Source: an uncultured Pelagibacteraceae bacterium (GTDB lineage Bacteria > Pseudomonadota > Alphaproteobacteria > Pelagibacterales > Pelagibacteraceae). Taken from it: a DNA stretch of 64,000 nucleotides. The notes below the pieces were generated by a model. The model did not search any database. It saw only the letters and a program-made list of their open reading frames with translations, and had not been told where the DNA came from. Numbering within the stretch: position 1 is the stretch's first letter; each line of letters opens with the position of its first letter. A program made the position numbers and the translations under genes. The stretch is from positions 36,192 to 100,191 of the forward strand of contig CACHIV010000004.1 of the NCBI GenBank assembly GCA_902579985.1, given 5' to 3'. This document shows positions 1 through 9,050 of this stretch, one piece after another.

Positions 1-42
1 AATAATAGAATGAAAAACAAAAATATATTAAAATTCTACTAA
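1..42 (+). CDS. C-terminal end of an upstream gene (partial)
   Basis: An open frame enters the window at base 1 and ends at the TAA at 40-42, giving only thirteen residues, rich in Lys and Asn. Its stop overlaps the prfB start by one base (TAATG), which suggests a co-transcribed upstream gene. In many alphaproteobacteria the gene before prfB is the penicillin-binding protein mrcA, but nothing visible here can confirm that. Confidence 0.4.
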   Translation, partial: NNRMKNKNILKFY

Positions 43-1137
43 TGGATAATGAATATATAAATTATAAAACTGAAATTGAAAAAATTAATCAAAGAATTAA
101 GGAGTATCTTTGAAAAAAATAGCATTTATTTAAGATTAGAAAATAATAATAAAAAAATGCTAGAAAGTAATTTTTGGCAAAATAAATCTTTTTCTCAAAA
201 GATAATTAAAGAAAAAAAGTTTTACGAAGATTTAATAAATTCATATTATTATTCAGTAAAAACTTTGAATGAACTACAAGAATTAAATGAATTAGCTTTA
301 GAGGAAAAAAATCAATCAATAATTAATGAAGTCCTAGAAAGTATAAAAAATTTAAAAAAATTAACAAAAAAAAATGAAACTAAATGTTTTTTATCAAAAG
401 AAACTGACAGCTTAGACGGATATATAGAAATACACGCTGGTGCTGGGGGAACTGAAAGTCAAGATTGGGCGGAAATGTTAAGAAGAATGTATTTAAAATG
501 GTCAGATATAAAAGGATTTAAATCACATTTAATAAGTGAACATAAAGGAGATGAAGCGGGCATAAAATCATCAACAATTAAGATTGAAGGAGATTATGTT
601 TTTGGGTGGTTAAAATCAGAATCTGGAATTCATAGATTAGTCAGAATCTCTCCGTTTGATTCTGGAGCTAGACGTCACACAAGTTTTGCTAGTGTATGGA
701 TTTATCCAGTAGTTGATGAAAATATCGACATTGAAATTAAAGAAAAAGATTTAAGAGTCGACACTTACAGATCAAGTGGTGCAGGAGGACAACATGTAAA
801 TACCACAGATAGTGCTGTTAGAATTACGCATATTCCATCTAAAATTGTTGTTCAATGTCAAAACGAAAGATCACAACATAAAAATAAAGAAACTTGTATG
901 AATATGCTGCGAGCAAGACTTTATGACTTTGAGATGAAAAAAAGAAATCAAGAAAATAAAAATCTTGAATCTTCCAAATCTGATATTGGCTGGGGTCATC
1001 AAATAAGATCTTATGTTCTTCATCCATACAGATTGGTTAAAGATAACAGAACAAATTTTGAAAGCTCTGACCCAGATAAAATATTAGATGGTGAAATAGA
1101 TGAATTTTTAGAAAATTCTCTTTATAATTCTATATAA
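42..1137 (+). CDS. prfB: Peptide chain release factor 2, with programmed +1 frameshift
   Basis: RF2 terminates translation at UGA and UAA. The gene is split: frame one runs from ATG 42 for 23 codons to CTT 108-110 followed by an in-frame TGA 111-113. Skipping T111 continues in the next frame at GAA 112 to the stop at 1137, giving about 364 residues, the normal RF2 length. The classic slippery context is present: an AAGGAG Shine-Dalgarno-like stretch at 99-104, three spacer bases, then CTT TGA. The protein shows the SPF codon-recognition tripeptide and the GGQ hydrolysis motif at 784-792 (about residues 248-250). A TTG at 76 in the downstream frame looks like a start but has no support. Regulation is autoregulatory: low RF2 lets ribosomes shift and make more RF2. 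Confidence 0.96.
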
Positions 1138-1281
1138 TTAATATTGAATTTCTAAAATAAAAAAAATATTTATTAATTTAATTTTAAAAGACCACTACAT
1201 ATAGTGTTTAGTTCAATTCTAAGTAGAAAATAATAATTATTAAAAATAGACTTAAATTAAAAATATTAGTTAAATTGAATA

Positions 1282-2937
1282 ATGGCTATTAGGAAAAAAA
1301 AAGTTGTTCAAGCCAAGACCAAAAAAAGAAAACTAAAGTTGGTCAAATCATCTAAAAATAAAAAAAAAAGTAAAAAAAAAGGAGTAGTAAAAATGAGCGC
1401 AGAAGCAATGAAAGTGTCTTCTGTTCTAGATACTTCTCATTTAAAGGTTAAGTTTCCTTTTAAAGCTAAATATGGAAACTATATCAACGGAAAATTTGTT
1501 GAACCTAAATCTGGTAAATACTTTGATAATGTTAGCCCGATATCTAATGAGAAAATCTGTTCAGTAGCACGATCAAATGAAAAAGACGTGGAAGCAGCTT
1601 TAGATGCAGCCCACGCAGCTTTCCCAGAGTGGGGAAAGACTGACATCACGACAAGATCAAATATCTTATATAAAATCGCTGATATATTAGAAAAAAATCT
1701 AAACTTATTAGCAGTGGCTGAGTGTTTAGATAATGGAAAACCTATAAGAGAGTGTATGGCAGCAGATTTACCTTTGGTAATTGATCACTGGAGATATTTT
1801 GCTGGTGTAATTAGAGCAGAAGAAGGTTCAATTGCAGAAATAAGTAATAATCAATACTCATACAACTTCCATGAACCTTTAGGAGTAGTAGGTCAGATAG
1901 TTCCATGGAATTTCCCATTATTAATGGCAACATGGAAATTAGCACCAGCTCTTGCAGCAGGAAATTGTTCAGTTTTAAAACCAGCAGAGCAAACACCCGC
2001 TTCAATTATGGTAATGATGGAACTTATTGGAGATCTATTACCTCCAGGAGTTGTAAACATTGTTAGTGGTTTTGGATTAGAAGCAGGTAAACCTTTAGCA
2101 TCATCTAAAAGAGTTGCTAAAGTTGCATTTACAGGTGAAACAACAACTGGAAGATTGATTATGCAGTACGCTGCACAAAATATAATTCCAATAACTTTGG
2201 AATTAGGTGGAAAATCTCCAAACATTTTCTTTGAAGACGTCTTGGATAAAGATGATGACTTCTTTGATAAGTGTATTGAAGGTTTTGTTATGTTCAATCT
2301 TAACCAAGGTGAAGTTTGTACTTGTCCAAGTAGAGCTTTAATACAAGAGTCAATCTATGATAAATTCATGGAAAGAGCTATTGCAAGAACTAAAGCTGTA
2401 GTACAAGACAATCCTTTAAAAATGGAAACAATGATTGGAGCTCAAGCATCTGTTGAGCAAATGGAGAAGATTAAATCTTATCTTGAGCTAGGTAAAAAAG
2501 AAGGTGCTAAAGTTCTGACAGGAGGAAGCGTTGCCAAGCTTAATAGTGGATTGGAAAAGGGTAATTACATCCAACCAACTATTTTTGAAGCAAAAAATAG
2601 CATGCGTATATCTCAAGAAGAGATCTTTGGACCTGTTGTATCTGTGATTAAATTTAAAGATGAAGCAGAGGCATTGAAAATTGCCAATGATACTCTTTAT
2701 GGTTTAGGTGCAGCTGTATGGACTAGAAATGGAAATATAGCTCACAGAATGGGCAGAGAAATACAAGCGGGTATAGTATGGACTAATTGTTATCATGCTT
2801 ATCCAGCTCATTCTCCATTTGGTGGTTACAAACAATCTGGAGTTGGAAGAGAAACTCACAAAATGATGCTTAATCATTATAGACAGAATAAGAACTTGCA
2901 TGTCTCTTATGCTGAAAAAAAATTAGGCTTCTTTTAA
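1282..2937 (+). CDS. Aldehyde dehydrogenase (AldB/ExaC type)
   Basis: NAD(P)-dependent oxidation of an aldehyde to its acid. The core has the cofactor-binding PWNFPLL segment, the general base in LELGGKSPN and the nucleophilic cysteine in [10 protein letters not shown]. This Cys context and the DUF779 gene next door are typical of the acetaldehyde dehydrogenase AldB/ExaC branch. The start is uncertain. The long form from ATG 1282 adds a 37-residue, very lysine-rich tail. An ATG at 1393 has an AAGGAG-like ribosome site 8 bases upstream and would give the usual family length, about 514 residues. I give the long form as coordinates but consider 1393 at least as likely. The natural substrate is not visible. 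Confidence 0.9.
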   Translation: MAIRKKKVVQAKTKKRKLKLVKSSKNKKKSKKKGVVKMSAEAMKVSSVLDTSHLKVKFPFKAKYGNYINGKFVEPKSGKYFDNVSPISNEKICSVARSNEKDVEAALDAAHAAFPEWGKTDITTRSNILYKIADILEKNLNLLAVAECLDNGKPIRECMAADLPLVIDHWRYFAGVIRAEEGSIAEISNNQYSYNFHEPLGVVGQIVPWNFPLLMATWKLAPALAAGNCSVLKPAEQTPASIMVMMELIGDLLPPGVVNIVSGFGLEAGKPLASSKRVAKVAFTGETTTGRLIMQYAAQNIIPITLELGGKSPNIFFEDVLDKDDDFFDKCIEGFVMFNLNQGEVCTCPSRALIQESIYDKFMERAIARTKAVVQDNPLKMETMIGAQASVEQMEKIKSYLELGKKEGAKVLTGGSVAKLNSGLEKGNYIQPTIFEAKNSMRISQEEIFGPVVSVIKFKDEAEALKIANDTLYGLGAAVWTRNGNIAHRMGREIQAGIVWTNCYHAYPAHSPFGGYKQSGVGRETHKMMLNHYRQNKNLHVSYAEKKLGFF

Positions 2938-2952
2938 ACAAATAATATATAC

Positions 2953-2979
2953 TGGTCCATGATTCGATATCATGGGCCA
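2953..2979 (+). terminator. Intercistronic hairpin after the aldehyde dehydrogenase gene
   Basis: An 11-bp inverted repeat (left arm 2953-2963, loop TCGAT, right arm 2969-2979) with a single G-U pair lies 15 bases after the dehydrogenase stop. No T-run follows, so it is more likely an mRNA-stabilising or attenuating hairpin than a full terminator. It contains the first possible ATG (2972) of the following gene. Confidence 0.6.
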
Positions 2980-2989
2980 GAGAAAACAA

Positions 2990-3343
2990 ATGAAAGTATC
3001 AGCAACACATTCAGCTTTAAATTTACTATCTGAGTTAAAAGAAAGATATGGTGAGAAATTAATGTTTCATCAATCAGGGGGATGTTGTGATGGAAGTGCT
3101 CCAATGTGTTTTCAAGAAGGTGAATTTCCTTTAGGAGATAATGATATAAAATTAGGAGAAATTGGAGGAGTTCCTTTTTACATGAATGGCGACCAATATG
3201 AAAAGTGGAAACATACTGATCTTACAATTGATGCTGTAAAAGGTATCGGTGGCATGTTTTCTTTGGATAACGGTACGGGGAGAAGATTTTTAACTAAATC
3301 TGAGATATGTCTAATAGTAGATAATGATAATCCAAATCATTAA
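2990..3343 (+). CDS. DUF779 family protein
   Basis: A small soluble protein of about 117 residues with the family's cysteine-rich HQSGGCCDGSAPMC segment, probably a metal or redox site. DUF779 genes commonly sit directly after AldB/ExaC-type aldehyde dehydrogenases, as here; the biochemical role is not established. Two starts are possible: ATG 2972, inside the intergenic hairpin, or ATG 2990, just beyond it. I prefer 2990, because family members begin close to this point and the ribosome site is then free of the stem. Confidence 0.85.
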   Translation: MKVSATHSALNLLSELKERYGEKLMFHQSGGCCDGSAPMCFQEGEFPLGDNDIKLGEIGGVPFYMNGDQYEKWKHTDLTIDAVKGIGGMFSLDNGTGRRFLTKSEICLIVDNDNPNH

Positions 3344-3364
3344 GAATTAATCAATATAAAAAAG

Positions 3365-3835
3365 ATGTCTGTATATTTAAGTTCTCAAAAAATTATTAGT
3401 AATTGGATTGATTATAATAATCATATGAATGTAGCTTATTATCTATTGATATTTGATAAATATGGTGCGGATGTTTTAAATGACATTTTTAAAATGGGTG
3501 AACTCTCAGCCAAAACAACTGGAAAAAGTACAATGATTGTCGAGTCTTACATCACCTACAATAAAGAACTTCAGCTCAATGATGAAGTAGATATCAATTG
3601 TCTTTACTTTGATCATGATAAAAAAAGACTTCAGTATAAGATGGAAATGATACATAAAGAAAAAAAATATCTTGCCTCAACAATTGAAATTTTAGCTTTA
3701 TATGTTGATTTAAACGAAAGAAAAGTTACTGAATTTGAGGAGGAAAAAATAAAGATAATGGATGAATTTATTAATAAAAATAAATCTAAATTTGATTATG
3801 AAAATTTAAAATTTTCATCTAAGCTTAAAAAATAG
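3365..3835 (+). CDS. Hotdog-fold acyl-CoA thioesterase
   Basis: A 156-residue 4HBT-like protein. The WIDYNNHMNVAYYL segment near residue 15 matches the catalytic helix region of thioesterases related to betainyl-CoA thioesterase and the C-terminal domain of L-carnitine dehydrogenase. It probably hydrolyses a short or substituted acyl-CoA in the cytoplasm. A gamma-butyrobetaine-hydroxylase-like gene lies at 7885-8985, which would fit carnitine/betaine metabolism, but the substrate is inference. It is the last gene of the plus-strand run before a convergent terminator. Confidence 0.75.
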   Translation: MSVYLSSQKIISNWIDYNNHMNVAYYLLIFDKYGADVLNDIFKMGELSAKTTGKSTMIVESYITYNKELQLNDEVDINCLYFDHDKKRLQYKMEMIHKEKKYLASTIEILALYVDLNERKVTEFEEEKIKIMDEFINKNKSKFDYENLKFSSKLKK

Positions 3836-3839
3836 ATAT

Positions 3840-3864
3840 AACTTCCAGCCAAAGGCTGGAAGTT
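3840..3864. terminator. Bidirectional terminator between convergent genes
   Basis: A perfect 11-bp inverted repeat (3840-3850 and 3854-3864) with an AAA loop lies between the stop of the thioesterase gene and the stop of the convergent GYD gene. The flanking AT-rich stretches can supply the T tract on the plus strand. Confidence 0.8.
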
Positions 3865-3875
3865 AAATTTTCTAA

Positions 3876-4193
3876 TTACTGCCCTGGTGGTTTGTACCCT
3901 ATTTTGCTTGCTTTAGTTGTGGCTTTTGTAAAATCTATAGCCTCCAACATTGTCATGTTCTTGACAGCACCTGATGCTTCTACAACCAGTTTAATAGCAG
4001 CAAAGTCATCGAATGATCCTACATCTGTTATAACTATAAAATCATATGAACCTCTTACAATATCCATACTATGTATAGTTCCACCAACAGCTTTTGTTAA
4101 CTGCTCTACAACAGCTTTTCTGTCACTTGATGGATCTTTTAAAAATCCTTGAAAAGCTTTTTCTGTATAATTTCCCATTATATATGCTTTCAT
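3876..4193 (-). CDS. GYD domain protein
   Basis: A 105-residue alpha/beta protein of the GYD family, with the diagnostic RGSYDFIVITDV strand in the middle. The family has a ferredoxin-like fold of the dimeric alpha/beta barrel type; no reaction is known. The frame can be extended to 4223, but the ATG at 4193 has an AAGGAG site six bases upstream and gives the family's usual N-terminus. A second GYD protein is encoded at 12381-12704. It stands alone, convergent with the thioesterase and divergent from the next aldehyde dehydrogenase. Confidence 0.85.
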   Translation of the reverse strand: MKAYIMGNYTEKAFQGFLKDPSSDRKAVVEQLTKAVGGTIHSMDIVRGSYDFIVITDVGSFDDFAAIKLVVEASGAVKNMTMLEAIDFTKATTKASKIGYKPPGQ

Positions 4194-4293
4194 TTGTAAC
4201 TCCTTTTTATAAAAACTTATCATTGTTATAAAACTATTTGATGTGCAAAAATAACATAGTAGACAGTACCTAAAGTAATGCTAAATTAAAATT

Positions 4294-5736
4294 ATGTACG
4301 AAAGATATGGACAATTTATAGATGGAAAGTGGCAAGCGTCTTCAAATAAAGAAACATATGAAGTAATAAATCCTGCAACTGAAGAAGTTATAGGTCATGC
4401 TTCTAAGGCAACTTCTGGTGATGTTGAAAGGGCATTAAAGTCTGCAGAAAAAGGATTGCAAATTTGGAAGAAAACTCCTCCTTGGCAGAGATCTTACGTC
4501 TTAAGAAAAATAGCTGACAAGATGAGAGAAAAGAAAGATGTACTTGCTAAGTGGATGACTTTAGAAAATGGAAAACCTTTAGTTGAAGGTATTGCTGAAA
4601 TAAATGGAGCAGCTGATATTTTTGAATGGAATGCTGAAGAAACAAAAAGAATTTATGGACAAACTATTGAAAGTAGATTTAAAGATACCAGAGTGCATGT
4701 TTATTATCAACCCGTAGGTGTTGTTGCTGCATTATCTCCTTGGAACTTTCCACTTGTTTTAGCCGCAAGAAAAATTGCAACTGCATTAGGAGCAGGATGT
4801 TCAGTAATTATTAAACCTGATGTAATTACTCCCGGAGTAGTAATGGAGTTAGTTGATATTTGTAGAGAAAGTGGTATTCCTTCCGGAGTAGTAAATCTTT
4901 TATCTGGTGATCCTCCAACTATAGCATCTCAATTAATTCAATCTGATATAATTAAAAAAATTTCTATTACTGGATCAGTAAGAGTAGGAAAGTTAATTTT
5001 AAAACAGGCTGCGGATAAAGTTCAAAGAGTAACTATGGAGTTAAGTGGACATTCCCCATTTATAGTTTTTGATGATGCCGATATTAAAAAAGCAGCTGAT
5101 ATGGCAATTGCAGCAAAATTTAGAAATAATGGACAAGTATGTATTTCACCTAATAGATTTTATATTCAAGAATCTAAAAAAGAAGAGTTTATAAAATTAT
5201 TTATCGAAAAAACTAAAAAATTGAAAATTGGTAATGGAATGGACCCAGAAACTCAATTAGGTCCATTAACAACTCTAAAAAGATTAAATGAAGTAGAAGA
5301 ATTAGTTGAAAAAACCAAAAAAGAAGGTGCAAAAGTTTTATTAGGCGGTAAAAGACCTGCTGGTTTTAACAAGGGTTTTTTTTACGAACCAACAATTTTT
5401 GATAATGTAAAAGATGATTTTACTATTATGAAACAAGAACCATTTGGCCCTTTAGTACCAATGTTGTCATTTAAATCTTTTGATGAAGTTATAGAAAGAG
5501 CCAATAATCATGAATTAGGTCTTTGTAGTTATGTTTGTACTAATTCTATGGAAACTGCTCATTTAGCATCTGAACAATTAGAAACAGGTTCAGTAGCAGT
5601 AAATACAGGATTTGTAGCAATTGCTGAAGCTCCATTTGGTGGAATTAAACAAAGTGGATATGGCAGAGAAGGTGGGTCAATGGCAATTAAAGACTATCTT
5701 AACATTAAATATACCCATATGGGTATTAAAGGTTAA
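4294..5736 (+). CDS. Aldehyde dehydrogenase family protein (semialdehyde dehydrogenase-like)
   Basis: A full-length 480-residue NAD(P)-dependent aldehyde dehydrogenase. Visible motifs are SPWNFPLV in the cofactor site, the general base in TMELSGHSP (most relatives have LGGK or LGGN here) and the catalytic cysteine in NNGQVCISPNRF. Overall it resembles succinate-semialdehyde and related dehydrogenases. It is followed after 4 bases by an FAA-hydrolase-family gene, suggesting joint use in breakdown of an aromatic or hydroxyacid-derived compound. Exact substrate unknown. Confidence 0.88.
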   Translation: MYERYGQFIDGKWQASSNKETYEVINPATEEVIGHASKATSGDVERALKSAEKGLQIWKKTPPWQRSYVLRKIADKMREKKDVLAKWMTLENGKPLVEGIAEINGAADIFEWNAEETKRIYGQTIESRFKDTRVHVYYQPVGVVAALSPWNFPLVLAARKIATALGAGCSVIIKPDVITPGVVMELVDICRESGIPSGVVNLLSGDPPTIASQLIQSDIIKKISITGSVRVGKLILKQAADKVQRVTMELSGHSPFIVFDDADIKKAADMAIAAKFRNNGQVCISPNRFYIQESKKEEFIKLFIEKTKKLKIGNGMDPETQLGPLTTLKRLNEVEELVEKTKKEGAKVLLGGKRPAGFNKGFFYEPTIFDNVKDDFTIMKQEPFGPLVPMLSFKSFDEVIERANNHELGLCSYVCTNSMETAHLASEQLETGSVAVNTGFVAIAEAPFGGIKQSGYGREGGSMAIKDYLNIKYTHMGIKG

Positions 5737-5740
5737 TTAA

Positions 5741-6583
5741 GTGAAATTATTAAGGTTGGGAGTTGCTGGTAAAGAAATTCCAGCAGTAATTGATAATAAA
5801 GGAAAGTATAGAGATCTTTCTTTTCATCTAAATGATTTAAATCCAGATACAATTAATTTTAAAACTCTTAATGAATTAGGAAAAATTAATTTAGAAGATT
5901 TAAAAGAAATAGATAAAAATGTTAGAATCGGACCTTGTATAAATAAACCAGGAAATTTTTTTGCAATAGGATTAAATTATACTAAACATGCTAAAGAGAC
6001 TGGTGCAGAACCGCCAGATAATCCAGTGCTTTTCAATAAATCTGTTCACTCAATAATTGGACCTAATGACAATGTTATAATTCCCAAAGGTTCAGAGAAA
6101 CTTGATCATGAAATAGAAATTGCAATTATAATTGGGAAAAAAGCAAAAAGAGTTAAAGAAGAAGAAGGTCAAGATTATATTTTTGGGTATTGTATTTGCA
6201 ATGATGTTAGTGAACGTGACTGGCAAAAAAATAAAGGTGGACAGTGGGTAAAAGGTAAATCAGGTGATACCTTTGCGCCTTTAGGCCCTTATTTAGTTAC
6301 TGGAGATGAAATTAAAAATTTAAAAAATATTAATTTATCTTTAGATGTAAATGGAGAAAGACATCAAACAGGAAATACAAATCAAATGATTTTTGATTTT
6401 AATTTTTTAGTTTCTCATATCAGTAGTTTTATTACTTTGATGCCTGGTGATATTATAACAACAGGTACACCTCCAGGTGTAGGACTTGGGATGGATCCTC
6501 CTCAATTTTTAAAGCATGGTGACAAAATGGAATTATCAGTAGATAATCTTGGAACTCAAACAATAAAAGTGATAGCTGAATAA
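5741..6583 (+). CDS. Fumarylacetoacetate hydrolase family protein
   Basis: A 280-residue FAA-hydrolase-fold enzyme beginning with GTG. The C-terminal domain shows the metal-binding DHEIEIAIIIGKKA segment (E-x-E) and the conserved ITTGTPPGVG loop near the end. Family members hydrolyse or decarboxylate acylpyruvates or 2-oxo-hydroxy acids with Mg2+. It follows the aldehyde dehydrogenase by 4 bases and precedes ccdA by 6, so it is in one operon; substrate undetermined. Confidence 0.88.
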   Translation: MKLLRLGVAGKEIPAVIDNKGKYRDLSFHLNDLNPDTINFKTLNELGKINLEDLKEIDKNVRIGPCINKPGNFFAIGLNYTKHAKETGAEPPDNPVLFNKSVHSIIGPNDNVIIPKGSEKLDHEIEIAIIIGKKAKRVKEEEGQDYIFGYCICNDVSERDWQKNKGGQWVKGKSGDTFAPLGPYLVTGDEIKNLKNINLSLDVNGERHQTGNTNQMIFDFNFLVSHISSFITLMPGDIITTGTPPGVGLGMDPPQFLKHGDKMELSVDNLGTQTIKVIAE

Positions 6584-6589
6584 TTATAT

Positions 6590-7297
6590 ATGATAGAATT
6601 ATTTATTGCATTTGGAGCTGGACTAATAAGTTTTTTATCTCCATGTGTTTTACCATTAATACCAGGTTATATTTCTTTTATTTCAGGAGCTTCATTAAAT
6701 GAGTTATTAGAAAAAAAAAGAATAAATCCAGTTCCATTAATATTATTTTCATTAGGTTTTTCTTTTGTTTTTATTATTTTTGGAGCAGCAGCTTCTTTTT
6801 TGGGACAATTACTTTTAGAGAATTCAAGAACATTAAGAATGATTGCAGGTTTAATTATTATAATTTTTTCTTTTCAGTTGATAGGAATTATAAATATTAA
6901 TTTTTTAAATTTTGAAAAAAAAATATATACTCGAAGAAGTAATAATATTTGGTTCTCATTTATAGTTGGAATGGCATTTGGTTTTGGTTGGACACCTTGC
7001 ATAGGACCTATTCTTGGATCTATTTTAGCATTAGCATCAACAGAGGAAACTATACTTAGAGCTATAATTTTACTAACTTTTTATTCATTAGGTTTAGCTA
7101 TACCATTTATTTTATCTGGATATTTAATTCAAAGATTTTTAATGTTTTCAAAGAATTTTAATAAAAATATTAATTTAGTCTCAAAAATAGGTGGATTTAT
7201 ACTTTTGATAACAGGAATATTAATTTTAACTAATCAATTACAAGTTCTCGGTTATTATATTTTAAATATCTTTCCATTTATGCAAAATTTCGGATAG
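6590..7297 (+). CDS. ccdA: Cytochrome c biogenesis protein CcdA
   Basis: A 235-residue inner-membrane protein with about six hydrophobic segments. The two redox cysteines expected of CcdA/DsbD membrane domains are in LSPCVLPLIPGY (start of TM1) and GWTPCIGPILG (TM4). It carries reducing equivalents from cytoplasmic thioredoxin to periplasmic thiol proteins, for cytochrome c maturation or general reduction. Confidence 0.92.
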   Translation: MIELFIAFGAGLISFLSPCVLPLIPGYISFISGASLNELLEKKRINPVPLILFSLGFSFVFIIFGAAASFLGQLLLENSRTLRMIAGLIIIIFSFQLIGIININFLNFEKKIYTRRSNNIWFSFIVGMAFGFGWTPCIGPILGSILALASTEETILRAIILLTFYSLGLAIPFILSGYLIQRFLMFSKNFNKNINLVSKIGGFILLITGILILTNQLQVLGYYILNIFPFMQNFG

Positions 7298-7306
7298 TTA
7301 TTAATT

Positions 7307-7888
7307 ATGAAAATTTATCAAATTGACTCTAGTGCAAGAAAAAAAGGTTCAACCTCGAGAGCTTTAGCAAAAAAATTAATAGAAAAAATTAAAAAACCTG
7401 GTGATGAAGTTGTTTATAGAGATCTAGATGACGAAATGCTTTTTGTCTCAGGCTTAACAGAGTCTGGAATGAAAATTCCAGAAAATGAGAGAACAGAACA
7501 ACATAAAAAGATGTTTGAGCTATCTGATAAACTTGTATTAGAACTTAAAGAAAGTGATGTTATAATAATTTCAGCTCCAATTTATAATTTTGGACCGCCT
7601 GCAACATTAAAAGCTTGGTCAGATTTAGCTGCGCGAGTTAAAGAAACATTTAGATATAATGAAGATGGAAGTAGAGTTGGATTATTACAAGATAAACAAG
7701 TTTATTTAGTTATTACTTCAGGAGGAACAAAAATAAATAGTAAAGAAGATTTTTTAACACCATGGTTAATTCATGTTTTAAATTTCTTTGGAATTAAAAA
7801 AATTAAGATAATTGCAGCAGATCAAATGGCTATAGATTATGATAAATCAGTTAAGGCAGCTGAAGATCAAATTAATAAAATATCTTAA
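7307..7888 (+). CDS. azoR: FMN-dependent NADH-azoreductase-like flavoprotein
   Basis: A 193-residue flavodoxin-like reductase of the AzoR/NQO family. It has the N-terminal phosphate-binding DSSARKKGSTSR loop, the flavin-contacting APIYNFGPPATLKAWSD motif and the later TSGG loop. Probably reduces quinones or azo/nitro compounds with NAD(P)H. Its stop overlaps the stop of the convergent dioxygenase gene; both share the bases TTAA at 7885-7888. Confidence 0.88.
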   Translation: MKIYQIDSSARKKGSTSRALAKKLIEKIKKPGDEVVYRDLDDEMLFVSGLTESGMKIPENERTEQHKKMFELSDKLVLELKESDVIIISAPIYNFGPPATLKAWSDLAARVKETFRYNEDGSRVGLLQDKQVYLVITSGGTKINSKEDFLTPWLIHVLNFFGIKKIKIIAADQMAIDYDKSVKAAEDQINKIS

Positions 7889-8985
7889 TTGTCAAAATTT
7901 CTTTTTAAATGTCTCAATTTTCCTTCGCTACTGTCATAATCAATATAACAACCCTGTAAATATCTTTTTCCCTCATTAGGATTATATGCGGTTCTACCGT
8001 GTAACAATCGATAGTTGTCCATCATCAGAAGATCACCTGGTATTAATTTAAATTCAATTTTAAATTTGTCTGAATTATAAAGATCAGAAATTTTTTTCCT
8101 TGCTTTATAGTATAAGTCTAATTCATTTTTTTTTAAAATAGGAACAAAATCTAATCTAGTACTAAATCTAACTTGTTTAAGATTTTTATTCTCATCTAAT
8201 TCAATTAATTGACCATTATTTTCTAAAACAACATTTTTATCAGTAAATTTAAATTTAACTTTAATTTTTGTTAAGATTCTAAAAAAACTAGGATTAATTT
8301 TTTTGAGGTAATTAGCGACTTTAAATCCATCAACTAAAGTCGAACGACCACCACTTACTTCATTTTCTATACAATGTAGTAATTGAATACATGGAATAGG
8401 TTTACGATATGGATTATCTGTATGTGGAGAGAGAGGAAGAGAAGTATAAGCTAAATCGTTTGGACGATATATAGATTTTACATTGAAGAATTCTCCAAAG
8501 TTAGTTGGTCTTACATTTCCTATAGAATTTGCAAAATTAATTATAAAATTATTTTTAGTCGGAAGATTTTTTATTATTACAAAACCATATTTATAAAAAG
8601 ATTTTAGTAAATTATACATTTCTTTACTTTTAAAAAAGTTTTTTTTATAGAAATATTTTGGATATCTTTTTAATGAAGAGTCCCATAAATTTACTTTTAC
8701 TGTGTTAAATAGATTATTTGTGTCAAGAAATTCAGATGTAAGTTCATTTATTCGAAATTTAGAATGAACTCCATCATTAAAAGTTAATTCCAGGATATTT
8801 CCTTTAATTATTGCATCTTTAATTTTAATATTTTCAAGAAAAGATGGGTCAAAAAGTCTTTGAGCAGTATTTTGGTCTAAATATTCCTTACTATTGACTC
8901 TTTCACGAAGCCACATAGGATGAATTTCAGTTTTTTTTTTTTTATTATTAAAAACGACAGTATTATTATTTACTTCAATTTTCAT
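7885..8985 (-). CDS. TauD/gamma-butyrobetaine-hydroxylase family dioxygenase
   Basis: A 366-residue Fe(II)/2-oxoglutarate-dependent oxygenase. Residues 1-90 form the small GBBH-type N-terminal domain (HPMWLRERVNS), followed by the double-stranded beta-helix with iron ligands in PHTDNPYR (H-x-D) and the distal His of RLLHGRTAY. This two-domain layout is that of gamma-butyrobetaine and trimethyllysine dioxygenases, so a quaternary-amine substrate is likely. It has its own promoter region, divergent from the phosphatase gene downstream on the plus strand. Confidence 0.85.
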   Translation of the reverse strand: MKIEVNNNTVVFNNKKKKTEIHPMWLRERVNSKEYLDQNTAQRLFDPSFLENIKIKDAIIKGNILELTFNDGVHSKFRINELTSEFLDTNNLFNTVKVNLWDSSLKRYPKYFYKKNFFKSKEMYNLLKSFYKYGFVIIKNLPTKNNFIINFANSIGNVRPTNFGEFFNVKSIYRPNDLAYTSLPLSPHTDNPYRKPIPCIQLLHCIENEVSGGRSTLVDGFKVANYLKKINPSFFRILTKIKVKFKFTDKNVVLENNGQLIELDENKNLKQVRFSTRLDFVPILKKNELDLYYKARKKISDLYNSDKFKIEFKLIPGDLLMMDNYRLLHGRTAYNPNEGKRYLQGCYIDYDSSEGKLRHLKRNFDN

Positions 8986-9050
8986 ATATTTAGAGGATTA
9001 TTTAAAATTAAGCTTTAATCAACATAAATTAAATAGTATGAGTTTTCTTG

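Noticed and set aside
76..111. TTG at 76 as start of RF2
   Set aside because: The codons from 76 to 111 are the out-of-frame reading of the real N-terminus; the frameshift site gives the correct protein.
1138..1281. Riboswitch or RNA gene between prfB and the aldehyde dehydrogenase
   Set aside because: Apart from a 5-bp CACTA/TAGTG hairpin near 1193-1206 the spacer is low-complexity AT and shows no known motif.
1893..2297. 134-codon minus-strand frame inside the first aldehyde dehydrogenase
   Set aside because: Entirely antisense to a well-supported enzyme and resembles no protein.
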